This document shows positions 8,555-16,348 of a stretch of DNA of 64,000 nucleotides, one piece after another. The position numbers were made by a program, and so were the translations under genes. Within the stretch, counting starts at the first letter, position 1, and each line of letters opens with the position of its first letter. Source of the stretch: Nioella aestuarii (GTDB taxonomy: Bacteria; Pseudomonadota; Alphaproteobacteria; Rhodobacterales; Rhodobacteraceae). The stretch lies in the NCBI RefSeq assembly GCF_050896395.1, contig NZ_JBPBBA010000002.1, forward strand, positions 62,001 through 126,000, read 5' to 3'. The notes below the pieces were generated by a model. The model saw only the letters and a program-made list of their open reading frames with translations. It searched no databases and was not told where the DNA came from.

Positions 8555-9226
8555 TTAGTCCCAAATGTCGTCCAAAACAGATTCCAACTGCGCGAATTGC
8601 GTCAGCACCGTTACCGCCCCGGCTTGCATCAGGTTTTCTGCCGGGTGATAGCCCCAGTTCACCCCAATTGCTGGAATTCTGGCATTTCGGCCCATCTCCA
8701 TGTCGAAAACCGTGTCCCCGAGAATCACCGCATGTATAGTATCTACCCCGGTTTCGGACAGGCAACTCAGGATCATCGAGGGGTTTGGTTTCGACGGATG
8801 GTCGTCAGCCACCTGCACAGTCTGAAACAGCGGTCGAACACCATGCAGGTCCATCAGGTGATCCATGCCGCGCCGCGACTTGCCGGTCGCGATGCCAAGC
8901 AGCAGATCGTCGCGCGCCGCCAGCATCCCCAACATGTCGCGCGCGCCGGGATAAAAGGGTGACAGGGCCGCACCATTTTCAATGCGCAGTCGCATGAACC
9001 CATCCTTGTAGCCTTCGACCACAGCCGCCTGCGTCGCGGCATCGGCATCCGGCATCAATCGATCGATTGCAACCGGCAAAGACAGGCCAACGATGGATAG
9101 CGTCTTCTCGCGGGTCGGCGGGGTCAGGCCAAGCCCTTCGAACGCGCCGTTCATGGCCGCCACTATATGGGCCTGGCTGTCGATCAGCGTGCCGTCGACA
9201 TCGAAGATGACCAGTTTCAGGGTCAT
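8555..9226 (-). CDS. HAD-family hydrolase, phosphoglycolate phosphatase-like
   Basis: The 223-residue protein is a subfamily I HAD phosphatase. Motif I D-V-D-G-T-L-I-D-S is at residues 9-17 with both catalytic aspartates, motif II is in G-I-A-T-G-K, the conserved lysine is in H-P-S-K-P-N-P, and motif III is I-L-G-D-T-V-F-D-M. It resembles Gph phosphatases, but substrate specificity cannot be read from sequence alone. Its ATG overlaps the stop of the upstream pseudouridine synthase (ATGA at 9223-9226), so the pair is translationally coupled. Confidence 0.88.
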   Translation of the reverse strand: MTLKLVIFDVDGTLIDSQAHIVAAMNGAFEGLGLTPPTREKTLSIVGLSLPVAIDRLMPDADAATQAAVVEGYKDGFMRLRIENGAALSPFYPGARDMLGMLAARDDLLLGIATGKSRRGMDHLMDLHGVRPLFQTVQVADDHPSKPNPSMILSCLSETGVDTIHAVILGDTVFDMEMGRNARIPAIGVNWGYHPAENLMQAGAVTVLTQFAQLESVLDDIWD

Positions 9227-10269
9227 TTCACCCTTTCGAACGGGTCTTCGGCAGCAAGGCTTTCATCCCATCCAAAGGTTTCCCAGCTTTGCGCCATATG
9301 CTCGGGCAAAGGGGCCGTGATGGTGATCTCTTTGCGGGTCACCGGGTGCTCGAACCGCATCATCCGCGCGTGCAGGTGCAGCTTCTTCGAGATGATGCCA
9401 CCCAATTGAGCGCCCCAGCCATCCCCCAGGTTTTCCTGCCCAGAGCCGCCGTATTTACCATCCCCGATGATCGGGTGCCCGATCTCGGCCATATGTGCGC
9501 GCAGCTGATGGGTGCGGCCCGTAATCGGTTCCATCGCAACCCAGGCCGCGCGCGACGCAACGCGGTAAAGCGTGGCATAGAGTGTATGGGCGCGTTTGGC
9601 GTCGGGATTCTGGTCCATGTCACGCGGATGGATGGCGATCATCTTTTCGCCCTCCCCCTTACGTCCATGGCCGGGCGCTTTCATCAGGCCAAAGCGGATC
9701 TCGCCCAGATACGGCGTTGGCACACCGGCCACCAGCGCCCAATAGATCTTGCGCGTCTCACGGTGACGGATCGCGGTGGTCAAGGCCTTCGCGGCCTCTC
9801 GCGTGCGGGCCAGCAGCAGAACGCCCGAGGTATCCTTGTCCAGCCGGTGCACCAGCCGCGGCTTGTCCTCGAATCCGAATTTCAACGCCTCGGCCAACCC
9901 GTCCACATGGCGGGTCTGTTTGCTACCGCCTTGAGTGGGCAGACCCGGCGGCTTGTTCAGCGCGATGATATGGTCGTCGCGGTAGATCACCGCGCCCTGA
10001 ATCATCTTCGCATCCCCATCGGACACATGTTCGCGCCTGGTGAACGGTTGCGGCGCTGCCTCATCGGGCAGCGGCGGGATGCGCACGGTTTGCCCAACTT
10101 CCAGACGAGTTGCCGGTTTCACGCGGCCACCGTTGACGCGGATTTCGCCCTTGCGGCACAGCTTCTCGATCTGCACTTGCCCGATATGGGGAAACTGCCG
10201 CCGGAACCAGCGATCCAGCCGCTGGTCGCCCTCATCGGGCCCAACATTTAAGGTTTGAACGCCACTCAT
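9223..10269 (-). CDS. RluA-family 23S rRNA pseudouridine synthase
   Basis: The 348-residue enzyme has an N-terminal S4 RNA-binding domain (D-Q-R-L-D-R-W-F followed by the G-E-I-R-V-N-G strand) and the RluA catalytic domain with the motif H-R-L-D-K-D-T-S-G, whose aspartate is the nucleophile. S4 plus RluA is the layout of RluC/RluD, which isomerise uridines in 23S rRNA; the exact target uridines are not assigned. The ATG at 10269 overlaps the crcB stop (ATGA), and a GGGGGA sequence lies upstream, so the longer open frame to 10323 is not needed. Confidence 0.92.
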   Translation of the reverse strand: MSGVQTLNVGPDEGDQRLDRWFRRQFPHIGQVQIEKLCRKGEIRVNGGRVKPATRLEVGQTVRIPPLPDEAAPQPFTRREHVSDGDAKMIQGAVIYRDDHIIALNKPPGLPTQGGSKQTRHVDGLAEALKFGFEDKPRLVHRLDKDTSGVLLLARTREAAKALTTAIRHRETRKIYWALVAGVPTPYLGEIRFGLMKAPGHGRKGEGEKMIAIHPRDMDQNPDAKRAHTLYATLYRVASRAAWVAMEPITGRTHQLRAHMAEIGHPIIGDGKYGGSGQENLGDGWGAQLGGIISKKLHLHARMMRFEHPVTRKEITITAPLPEHMAQSWETFGWDESLAAEDPFERVK

Positions 10270-10646
10270 AGGAATATCCCCCGCGCCAGCCACAGGCCCA
10301 GAAGCAGCCCGAAAATTGAACACACAACTGAGGCGACGACATACAAAACTGCCCCGCTCATGTCGCCGCGTTCATAAAGCGTCACCGCCTCTAGCGAGAA
10401 GGCCGAGAACGTTGTGAACCCACCCAGAACGCCCGTCATCACGAAGGGCGACAGATGCGTCAGCCCACGATGTGCCGCGGCCACTACGAAGACCCCCATC
10501 AGGAATGACCCCACGATATTCACCGTGATCACGCCGAGAGGGAAGGACCCGTGCCCAATCAGGCGGACGATTCCGATCCCGGTCGCATAGCGCGCCGAGG
10601 CCCCGATGGCGCCGCCGAGAGCGACCTGAAGAAGCGTTGTAAACAT
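10266..10646 (-). CDS. crcB: CrcB/Fluc fluoride channel
   Basis: From ATG 10646 the protein is 126 residues, the usual length for CrcB; the frame stays open upstream but the preceding 70 codons encode basic, non-homologous sequence. Four hydrophobic segments are visible, with the family motifs G-G-x-I-G-A-x-x-R-Y near the start, N-x-x-G-S-F-x-M-G in TM2 and G-x-L-G-G-F-T-T-F-S-A-F-S-L-E in TM3, which line the fluoride path. CrcB dimers export fluoride. Only 31 bases separate it from rarA, leaving no room for a fluoride riboswitch. Confidence 0.93.
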   Translation of the reverse strand: MFTTLLQVALGGAIGASARYATGIGIVRLIGHGSFPLGVITVNIVGSFLMGVFVVAAAHRGLTHLSPFVMTGVLGGFTTFSAFSLEAVTLYERGDMSGAVLYVVASVVCSIFGLLLGLWLARGIFL

Positions 10647-10677
10647 GGGCGGGGTTTGTGGCTTTGCGCGGGTCTTG

Positions 10678-11994
10678 TCAACCGCCCTGCCGCTTGGCGC
10701 GCAGCTTTGCAAAATAGGCCACACGCTTGGCCAGATCGCGTTCGAACCCGCGTTCGACCGGTTTGTAGAATTCCGTCCGCGCCATGGTGTCCGGGAAGTA
10801 ATCCTGCCCCGAAAACCCGTCCTCGGCATCGTGATCATAGGCATATCCGTCGCCATAGCCCTGATCTTTCATCAACCCGGTTGGCGCGTTCAGGATATGC
10901 TTGGGCGGCGGAGCAGAGCCGGTTTTCGCCGCCGATTTCCGCGCAGCCTTGTAGGCCACGTAGATCGCATTCGATTTCGGTGCCAAAGCCAGATAGGCCA
11001 CCGCCTGCGCCAGAGCCAATTCGCCCTCGGGGCTGCCAAGCCGCTCATAGGTCTGCCACGCATCGAGGCACAAACGCTGCGCCTGCGGGTCGGCAAGGCC
11101 AATGTCTTCCACGGCCATCCGGGTGATGCGCCGCGCCAGAAAACGCGGGTCTTCGCCGCCCTCCAGCATCCGCGCAAACCAGTATAGCGCCGCATCCGGG
11201 TCGGACCCGCGGACCGATTTGTGCAAGGCCGAGATCAGGTTGTAATGGGCGTCGCCCGACTTGTCGTACTGCGCGGCGCGGCGGCTGAGCCTCTGTCCAA
11301 GCGCCTTGGGATCCAGGGGTGCGTCCACTTTCCATGCCGCCACCTGTTCCACCAGGTTCAGCATCGCGCGCCCGTCACCATCCGCCATGTCTCGCAAAGA
11401 TGCGCGGGCCTCGTCCGTCAGAGGCAAGGTTTTTCCCAGTTCCGCTTCTGCACGGGCAATGAGCTGATCCAGATCTTCCTCGGTCAGACGCTCCAGCACC
11501 AACACCTGGGACCGGCTGAGAACAGCGGCATTCAGTTCAAATGAGGGGTTTTCCGTGGTCGCACCAACCAGCAGAATCGTGCCATCCTCCATGTGTGGCA
11601 GAAAGCCATCCTGTTGGGCTTTGTTGAAGCGGTGGATCTCATCCACAAACAGCAGCGTTCCGCCGCCATTGGCACGGCGCAGCTTGGCAGCCTCGAACAC
11701 CTTTCGCAGATCCGGTACGCCCGTAAAAATCGCGCTGATCTGCACAAAGCTCAAATCGGTTTCCTGCGCCAGAAGGCGCGCAATGGTTGTCTTGCCCACA
11801 CCGGGCGGCCCCCAGAAAATGAGTGACCCGAGCGACCCTGCATCCAGCATCACCCGAAGGCTGCCATCGGGGCCAAGCAAGTGGCCCTGCCCGATCACCT
11901 CGGACAAGGCACGGGGGCGCAGCCGGTCGGCCAGGGGCCTTGGTCCGGCTGCGTTGGTGTCGGAGGATGGGGCACGTTCGAATAAATCGGCCAT
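10678..11994 (-). CDS. rarA: Replication-associated recombination protein RarA (MgsA)
   Basis: The 438-residue AAA+ ATPase matches RarA/MgsA/WRNIP1. Walker A G-P-P-G-V-G-K-T-T is near residues 62-70, Walker B is L-L-F-V-D-E-I-H-R-F-N-K, and sensor 1 is G-A-T-T-E-N-P-S-F-E. The C-terminal tetramerisation domain ends in a run of basic residues. RarA works at stalled replication forks with single-stranded DNA-binding protein. It is the first gene of the compact minus-strand unit continuing into crcB and the pseudouridine synthase, and lies next to luxI without being part of its pair. Confidence 0.95.
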   Translation of the reverse strand: MADLFERAPSSDTNAAGPRPLADRLRPRALSEVIGQGHLLGPDGSLRVMLDAGSLGSLIFWGPPGVGKTTIARLLAQETDLSFVQISAIFTGVPDLRKVFEAAKLRRANGGGTLLFVDEIHRFNKAQQDGFLPHMEDGTILLVGATTENPSFELNAAVLSRSQVLVLERLTEEDLDQLIARAEAELGKTLPLTDEARASLRDMADGDGRAMLNLVEQVAAWKVDAPLDPKALGQRLSRRAAQYDKSGDAHYNLISALHKSVRGSDPDAALYWFARMLEGGEDPRFLARRITRMAVEDIGLADPQAQRLCLDAWQTYERLGSPEGELALAQAVAYLALAPKSNAIYVAYKAARKSAAKTGSAPPPKHILNAPTGLMKDQGYGDGYAYDHDAEDGFSGQDYFPDTMARTEFYKPVERGFERDLAKRVAYFAKLRAKRQGG

Positions 11995-12053
11995 GCCCGC
12001 ACCCTATGTCTGGATACGGTTGGGGAAAAGCCATTCCGGCATACGTCATCCGA

Positions 12054-12641
12054 TCAATGCATCTTCGTGGCCATGCTGATCGAAACAGCGACGCTTTTCT
12101 CTCCGTCAAAATCCAGTTCACGGCCAGCCGGAACACAGTCGAGCCCGACACGGCGCGCAAGACGGGGGGAATTCGCGGGGATGATTCCGATCAGCTCGGA
12201 TGCCCCCAGATCCCGCGCCGAACTGACCATTTCAGCGATCAGCTGCATCTGAACCCGAAAACGCAGTTTCGCCGGAACTTCGCGACTGACAAAAACGCGG
12301 CTCGATTCCCAGATATGGCTGGCAACGGGGGCTTTGCGATCAAGCAGGTCCGCCGGTATGGAATCCAAAAGCCCGCGCTGCGCATCACGAATCATGTAGG
12401 TGTAGATCCCGCAGCGATGCGTTGTTGGTGTCAGCCGAACGCCGGCCATGACATGGCCGTCTTCATGGACCGTGACCCAACGGCTGGCCGGAGTGTCGTA
12501 TTGGTCGAACTCCATGCCATTTGCTTTTGGCAGATCCCAGCGGTTCTGGACAATGAACGTCTGGTGACGCGCACGGAGCATGTTCGCGAACAGCTCACCA
12601 TGGTTGTGCATGTTCTCGAAAGACAGTGTAGTGACTTGCAT
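12054..12641 (-). CDS. luxI: LuxI-family acyl-homoserine lactone synthase
   Basis: The 195-residue protein has the invariant residues of LuxI synthases: R25, F29 and W35 in the N-terminal active-site loop, D46 and D49, R69, then E112 and R115 in the W-E-S-S-R strand. It joins S-adenosylmethionine to an acyl chain from acyl-ACP or acyl-CoA to make the quorum-sensing signal; chain type cannot be predicted here. ATG 12641 is used because AGGAGG precedes it; the open frame extends 16 codons further. It lies 60 bases after luxR on the same strand. The name luxI is generic. Confidence 0.95.
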   Translation of the reverse strand: MQVTTLSFENMHNHGELFANMLRARHQTFIVQNRWDLPKANGMEFDQYDTPASRWVTVHEDGHVMAGVRLTPTTHRCGIYTYMIRDAQRGLLDSIPADLLDRKAPVASHIWESSRVFVSREVPAKLRFRVQMQLIAEMVSSARDLGASELIGIIPANSPRLARRVGLDCVPAGRELDFDGEKSVAVSISMATKMH

Positions 12642-12659
12642 TGAGGTGCCTCCTGGTTG

Positions 12660-12682
12660 GCGGTTGGTAAAACCTGAACCGC
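12660..12682 (-). other. Inverted repeat in the luxR-luxI gap
   Basis: GCGGTT (12660-12665) and AACCGC (12677-12682) form a 6-bp inverted repeat with an 11-base loop, about 20 bases upstream of the luxI start and just upstream of its AGGAGG site. It could be a stem-loop in the luxI leader or half of a regulator site. It does not match a textbook 20-bp lux box, so function is open. Confidence 0.3.
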
Positions 12683-12701
12683 GAGGCAACTGCCTTTGCT
12701 G

Positions 12702-13313
12702 TCATAGTAATCGGAATTCCCGCGCTTTCTTGAGTGCTTCGGCCGTGGTTCGCGCACCCAAGCGAACGCGGGCGGACGACAGGCGCGCCTTCAGCGCGCT
12801 CTCGGAAATACCCAGCTTGGCAGCCGCTGCGGTATGTCTGTCTCCATCGGCGATCAGGCGAAGCGCCTCGATCTGCGCCTTGGTAAGTTCGGTGGGTGGG
12901 TCAGCGGCCTCGTGAAGCGCGCGGGATACCACTGCAATCGCGTCAAGCTCGTCATCCGTGAATTCACGGTCCGAACGCGCGCACCCGATAATGGACCGCG
13001 AGGTTATCGGCCCGCATGACACCACGGCACCATAAAGCAGGCCATGGCGTTTGGCCTTCTGCATGATGCTAAATGGGTCCGGCAGACGGATCTCGCTCCA
13101 TCTTGTCTGTCCGCTGATACCGATCCCCCAAAACACCAGCGGGTCCCGTAAAGCATAGGCATTGTCCTGATACTCCTGCTGCCAGTCCGGCGGGTAGGTG
13201 CTTTTCATGATCAATGGCGACGCAAAACGGATATGCAGCCCCACGGTATACCCCATTGGGGCAAGGGCTTTCAGCTGATCCAGCAAGGATATGAGTACTC
13301 TACTATTGGACAT
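12702..13313 (-). CDS. luxR: LuxR-family quorum-sensing regulator
   Basis: The 203-residue protein has an N-terminal autoinducer-binding domain with the residues that hold the lactone in TraR/LuxR: W44, Y48, D57, P58 and W72 at the family spacing. A C-terminal LuxR-type helix-turn-helix covers about residues 143-195. In the HTH the leucine and glycine of the signature are kept (L151, G157), while the usual glutamate at the TraR E178 position is Gln147. It is slightly shorter than the typical 230-250 residues. It is upstream of luxI on the same strand and very likely responds to the LuxI product. Confidence 0.92.
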   Translation of the reverse strand: MSNSRVLISLLDQLKALAPMGYTVGLHIRFASPLIMKSTYPPDWQQEYQDNAYALRDPLVFWGIGISGQTRWSEIRLPDPFSIMQKAKRHGLLYGAVVSCGPITSRSIIGCARSDREFTDDELDAIAVVSRALHEAADPPTELTKAQIEALRLIADGDRHTAAAAKLGISESALKARLSSARVRLGARTTAEALKKAREFRLL

Positions 13314-13321
13314 GTCTTTTT

Positions 13322-13334
13322 CGACAGGTTGTCG
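13322..13334. promoter_or_regulatory. Palindrome upstream of luxR, candidate operator
   Basis: CGACA-GGT-TGTCG is a perfect 5-bp inverted repeat centred 15 bases upstream of the luxR start codon; it extends loosely into a flanking TTTT/GAAT. Its position suggests autoregulation of luxR or control of the divergent small ORF. The half sites resemble the CTGT/ACAG halves of lux boxes, but the spacing is shorter than the canonical 20-bp element. Confidence 0.4.
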
Positions 13335-13362
13335 GAATTCGGGTGCTCCGTAAAGTCATAAT

Positions 13363-13560
13363 ATGTCGATTGGTGTTGTGTGTCGAATGGCTGAAAAGAT
13401 AAATCCGCATATTTTTGCGCGGATCATGGGTCTTCCGGGGTCTGTTCGTCGCGATATTCTTGAATTCATGGGTCAAACCCCTGTTTGTGAACGCGAATTG
13501 GAACGCCTTGTCGCTGTCGCTGCGGATTCTAATAGAATCGAAATATCGAAAGCGTCTTAA
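13363..13560 (+). CDS. Small protein of unknown function, divergent from luxR
   Basis: An open frame of 65 codons (ATG 13363) or 57 codons (ATG 13387, beginning M-A-E-K-I-N-P-H) runs away from luxR and stops just before a terminator hairpin. The predicted product is a soluble, helix-rich peptide with a single Cys in the shorter form, two in the longer, and no membrane segment. No clear ribosome-binding site precedes either start, and codon use is mixed, so it may not be translated. I recognise no family. Its place in a quorum-sensing locus makes it worth recording. Confidence 0.4.
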   Translation: MSIGVVCRMAEKINPHIFARIMGLPGSVRRDILEFMGQTPVCERELERLVAVAADSNRIEISKAS

Positions 13561-13588
13561 CGGATCTTAAAATTGCAGCAGGCCATAC

Positions 13589-13618
13589 GAAAAAACCCCG
13601 CCAGGATCGGCGGGGTTT
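13589..13618 (-). terminator. Intrinsic terminator after rplQ
   Basis: The stem CCCCGCC (13596-13602) / GGCGGGG (13609-13615) with a 6-base loop is followed on the minus strand by TTTTTTCG. It ends the ribosomal protein operon about 30 bases after the rplQ stop. With AAA/TTT flanks it can also stop transcription from the small plus-strand ORF. Confidence 0.85.
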
Positions 13619-13648
13619 CGTAATTTCGATCAGGCCAGTTAGCCAGAA

Positions 13649-14068
13649 TCAATCTGCGGCGGATTCTTCGGCCTCGACGCGGGCGCGATCGCCTGCGCCT
13701 TTGGCGTCAACATCGCGGTCCACAAACTCGATGATTGCCATCGGGGCCATGTCCCCGTAGCGGAAGCCGGCTTTCAGAACGCGGACATAGCCGCCCTGGC
13801 GTTCTGCGTAGCGGGGGCCGAGCACTTCGAACAGCTTCGCGACATAGGCGTCCTGCTTCAGCTGAGCAGCGGCCTGACGGCGGGCGTGCAGATCACCGCG
13901 CTTACCAAGCGTGATCAGCTTTTCGATGATCGGGCGCAGTTCCTTGGCCTTGGGCAGAGTGGTCTTGATCTGCTCATGCTCAATGAGCGAGCCAGCCATG
14001 TTGGCGAACATCGCCTTGCGGTGTTCGTGGGTGCGGTTGAGGCGGCGGTAGCCACGTGCGTGACGCAT
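13649..14068 (-). CDS. rplQ: 50S ribosomal protein L17
   Basis: The 139-residue protein starts M-R-H-A-R-G-Y-R-R-L-N-R, followed by H-R-K-A-M-F-A-N-M and the T-L-P-K-A-K-E-L-R segment that identify L17. The C-terminal tail is acidic (A-E-E-S-A-A-D), common in Alphaproteobacteria. It is the last gene of the operon after rpoA, as in most bacteria, and precedes a strong terminator. Confidence 0.97.
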   Translation of the reverse strand: MRHARGYRRLNRTHEHRKAMFANMAGSLIEHEQIKTTLPKAKELRPIIEKLITLGKRGDLHARRQAAAQLKQDAYVAKLFEVLGPRYAERQGGYVRVLKAGFRYGDMAPMAIIEFVDRDVDAKGAGDRARVEAEESAAD

Positions 14069-14206
14069 GATTAGGTCTCCTAGACTTTGTGCTTTGTCCG
14101 GGGCCGGTGCGTGCCGGTCCCTCCTTGGTGGGGCAGGATTGCCCAGATGTTCCCCGCCAGCGCGGGCATTGCCGGGGGCGCGGGTTTCACGCCCCCGAAG
14201 AAGACA

Positions 14207-15223
14207 TCAGAAGTTGTCTTCGAATTTCTTGGCCAGGTCTTCGATATTGTCGGGCGGCCAGTCGATGATATCCATTCCCAGGTGCAGGCCCATTCCGGAC
14301 AGCACTTCCTTGATCTCGTTCAAGGACTTGCGGCCGAAGTTCGGGGTGCGCAGCATCTCGGCTTCGGTCTTCTGGATCAGGTCGCCGATATAGACGATGT
14401 TGTCGTTCTTCAGGCAGTTTGCCGACCGGACCGAGAGCTCCAGCTCGTCGACCTTCTTCAGCAGCAGCGGGTTGAACTCCAGATCGTCCTCGTCGTCCTG
14501 GCGGCCAGCGGCCTCGGGCTCATCGAAGTTGACGAAGATCGACAGCTGGTCCTGCAGGATGCGGGCGGCATAGGCCACGGCGTCATCCGGGGTCACGGAC
14601 CCGTCGGTTTCTAGCTTCAGCGTCAGCTTGTCGTAGTCGAGAACCTGACCTTCGCGGGTCGGCTGCACGTCATAGGACACTTTCTTGACCGGCGAATAGA
14701 TCGCGTCGATCGAGATCAGACCGATGGGTGCGTCCTCGGGGCGGTTCTTCTCCGCCGCGACATAGCCCTTACCGGTATTCACGGTCAGTTCCATGAACAG
14801 GTCGGCGCCTTCGTCGAGGTGGCAGATCACGTGATCGCGGTTCAGGATCTCGATACCAGCGGATTCCGAGATATCACCAGCGGTGACAACCTTGGGGCCC
14901 TTGGCCGAGATGGACACGCGCTTGGGGCCTTCCACATCCATACGGATGGAAACGCCCTTCAGGTTCAGCACCACGTCGGTCACGTCTTCACGAACGCCCG
15001 CGATCGAGGAGAACTCGTGCAGAACGTTGTCGATCTGGACAGACGTAATCGCCGCGCCTTGCAGCGACGACATCAGAACGCGCCGCAGCGCGTTTCCAAG
15101 CGTCAGACCAAAACCACGTTCCAGCGGCTCGGCGATGACCGTGGCCTGACGGGCCGGGTCGTTGCCGGGATTGACCACCAGTTGCGTGGGCTTGATCAGC
15201 TCTTGCCAATTCTTGTGGATCAT
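14207..15223 (-). CDS. rpoA: RNA polymerase alpha subunit
   Basis: The 338-residue protein has the assembly domain (T-L-G-N-A-L-R-R-V-L-M-S-S near residues 41-53) and, after an acidic linker around 235-250, the C-terminal domain with helices containing E-L-S-V-R-S-A-N-C-L-K that contact UP elements and activators. Length and layout are standard for Alphaproteobacteria. It lies between rpsK and rplQ, and a 15-bp hairpin precedes it. Confidence 0.98.
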   Translation of the reverse strand: MIHKNWQELIKPTQLVVNPGNDPARQATVIAEPLERGFGLTLGNALRRVLMSSLQGAAITSVQIDNVLHEFSSIAGVREDVTDVVLNLKGVSIRMDVEGPKRVSISAKGPKVVTAGDISESAGIEILNRDHVICHLDEGADLFMELTVNTGKGYVAAEKNRPEDAPIGLISIDAIYSPVKKVSYDVQPTREGQVLDYDKLTLKLETDGSVTPDDAVAYAARILQDQLSIFVNFDEPEAAGRQDDEDDLEFNPLLLKKVDELELSVRSANCLKNDNIVYIGDLIQKTEAEMLRTPNFGRKSLNEIKEVLSGMGLHLGMDIIDWPPDNIEDLAKKFEDNF

Positions 15224-15280
15224 GTGTCGCCTCCATTCCTGTTCGCGGGCGGATCCCTTGCCCGGAACGCTCGAGGATCA

Positions 15281-15325
15281 AAATGACAAACCTGCGGGCC
15301 GTGTGGATATCACACGGCCCGCAGG
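15281..15325 (-). other. Perfect 15-bp hairpin between rpsK and rpoA
   Basis: CCTGCGGGCCGTGTG (15291-15305) and CACACGGCCCGCAGG (15311-15325) are perfect inverted copies around a GATAT loop. In the minus-strand reading direction the hairpin is followed by TTTGTCATTTTG, an imperfect T-rich tract. It may act as a partial terminator, as an mRNA processing or stabilising element, or as a regulatory site setting rpoA level relative to the ribosomal genes. No coding sequence overlaps it. Confidence 0.8.
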
Positions 15326-15338
15326 CATGTAGACATAG

Positions 15339-15728
15339 TCAGACGCGGCGGCGCTTCGGCGGACGGCAGCCGTTATGCGCGATCGGGGTCACATCACGAA
15401 TAGAGGTGATGTTGAAACCGACGGCAGCCAGAGCGCGAAGCGCGCTCTCACGGCCGGAACCGGGGCCCTGGACTTCCACTTCCAGCGTCTTGACGCCGTG
15501 TTCCTGTGCCTTACGGCCCGCATCTTCTGCGGCCATCTGCGCGGCATAGGGGGTGGATTTACGGGAACCCTTGAAGCCCATTGTGCCAGCAGACGACCAC
15601 GAAATGGCGTTGCCCTGCACGTCAGAGATCAGGATCTTGGTGTTGTTGAAGGAGCTGTTCACATGCGCCACACCTGCGGCGATGTTCTTGCGTTCCTTAC
15701 GCTTCATGCGGGTCTTGTCACGAGCCAT
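15339..15728 (-). CDS. rpsK: 30S ribosomal protein S11
   Basis: The 129-residue protein shows the S11 core: A-H-V-N-S-S-F-N-N-T, the G-x-x-G-F-K-G-S-R-K-S-T-P-Y-A-A-Q block and the C-terminal D-V-T-P-I-A-H-N-G-C-R-P-P-K-R-R-R-V. S11 forms part of the platform of the small subunit. It starts 15 bases after rpsM. Confidence 0.98.
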   Translation of the reverse strand: MARDKTRMKRKERKNIAAGVAHVNSSFNNTKILISDVQGNAISWSSAGTMGFKGSRKSTPYAAQMAAEDAGRKAQEHGVKTLEVEVQGPGSGRESALRALAAVGFNITSIRDVTPIAHNGCRPPKRRRV

Positions 15729-15743
15729 TGTACGAACCTCCCC

Positions 15744-16112
15744 TTACTTCTTCTTACCGGCGATGGCCTTTGCGGGGCCTTTGCGGGTACGGGCGTTGGT
15801 GTGGGTACGCTGGCCGCGAACGGGCAGGTTACGGCGATGACGCAGACCGCGATAGCAGCCCAGGTCCATCAGACGCTTGATGTTCATCTGCGTTTCACGG
15901 CGCAGGTCGCCTTCAACGGTGAAGTTGGCGTCGATATGCTCGCGTATGGCCAGAACTTCTGCATCCGACAGCTCGTTTACGCGACGGGTTTCGTCGATGT
16001 TCACAGCTTCACAGATGGATTTCGCAGAGGAGGGACCAATTCCGGTGATGTAGGTCAGCGCGATCGGAACGCGCTTGGCGGTGGGGATGTTTACCCCGGC
16101 AATACGTGCCAC
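15744..16112 (-). CDS. rpsM: 30S ribosomal protein S13
   Basis: The 122-residue protein starts M-A-R-I-A-G-V-N-I-P and contains the R-G-L-R-H-R-R-N-L-P-V-R-G-Q-R-T motif of S13, followed by the basic C-terminal tail that reaches the ribosomal P site. Unlike Gammaproteobacteria no rpmJ or rpsD is next to it. About 236 bases separate it from the upstream secreted-protein gene, enough for a promoter of its own. Confidence 0.98.
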   Translation of the reverse strand: MARIAGVNIPTAKRVPIALTYITGIGPSSAKSICEAVNIDETRRVNELSDAEVLAIREHIDANFTVEGDLRRETQMNIKRLMDLGCYRGLRHRRNLPVRGQRTHTNARTRKGPAKAIAGKKK

Positions 16113-16268
16113 GTAGTCTTCCTTCTTCGTCGCGGTTCCGTAGCTCCAGAACCTTTTTTCACAACCGAAAGCCCGAGGCGGTCAGCCTGCGGGCCATCGA
16201 ACAATCCAGTGCGCGTGCGATGCCGGAGTGATTCCGGCAAATCTCGCGATTCCCTTGTAGGAAGCCTG

Positions 16269-16317
16269 CTGTTAGGCGGAATTCCCCACGGGGTCAAGGG
16301 CGTTCAGATTTTGTCAA
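16269..16317 (-). promoter_or_regulatory. Possible promoter ahead of rpsM
   Basis: On the minus strand a TTGACC box (16292-16297) is followed after about 17 bases by TAACAG (16269-16274). A second, perfect TTGACA (16312-16317) lies upstream but has no good -10 at the right distance. Together they suggest that rpsM-rpsK-rpoA-rplQ has its own promoter in addition to read-through from secY-adk. Confidence 0.35.
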
Positions 16318-16348
16318 GAACTTTCTGGAAATCCAGATCGGCAGGCCG

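Noticed and set aside
10647..10677. Fluoride riboswitch upstream of crcB
   Set aside because: Only 31 bases separate crcB from rarA, too short for the riboswitch fold.
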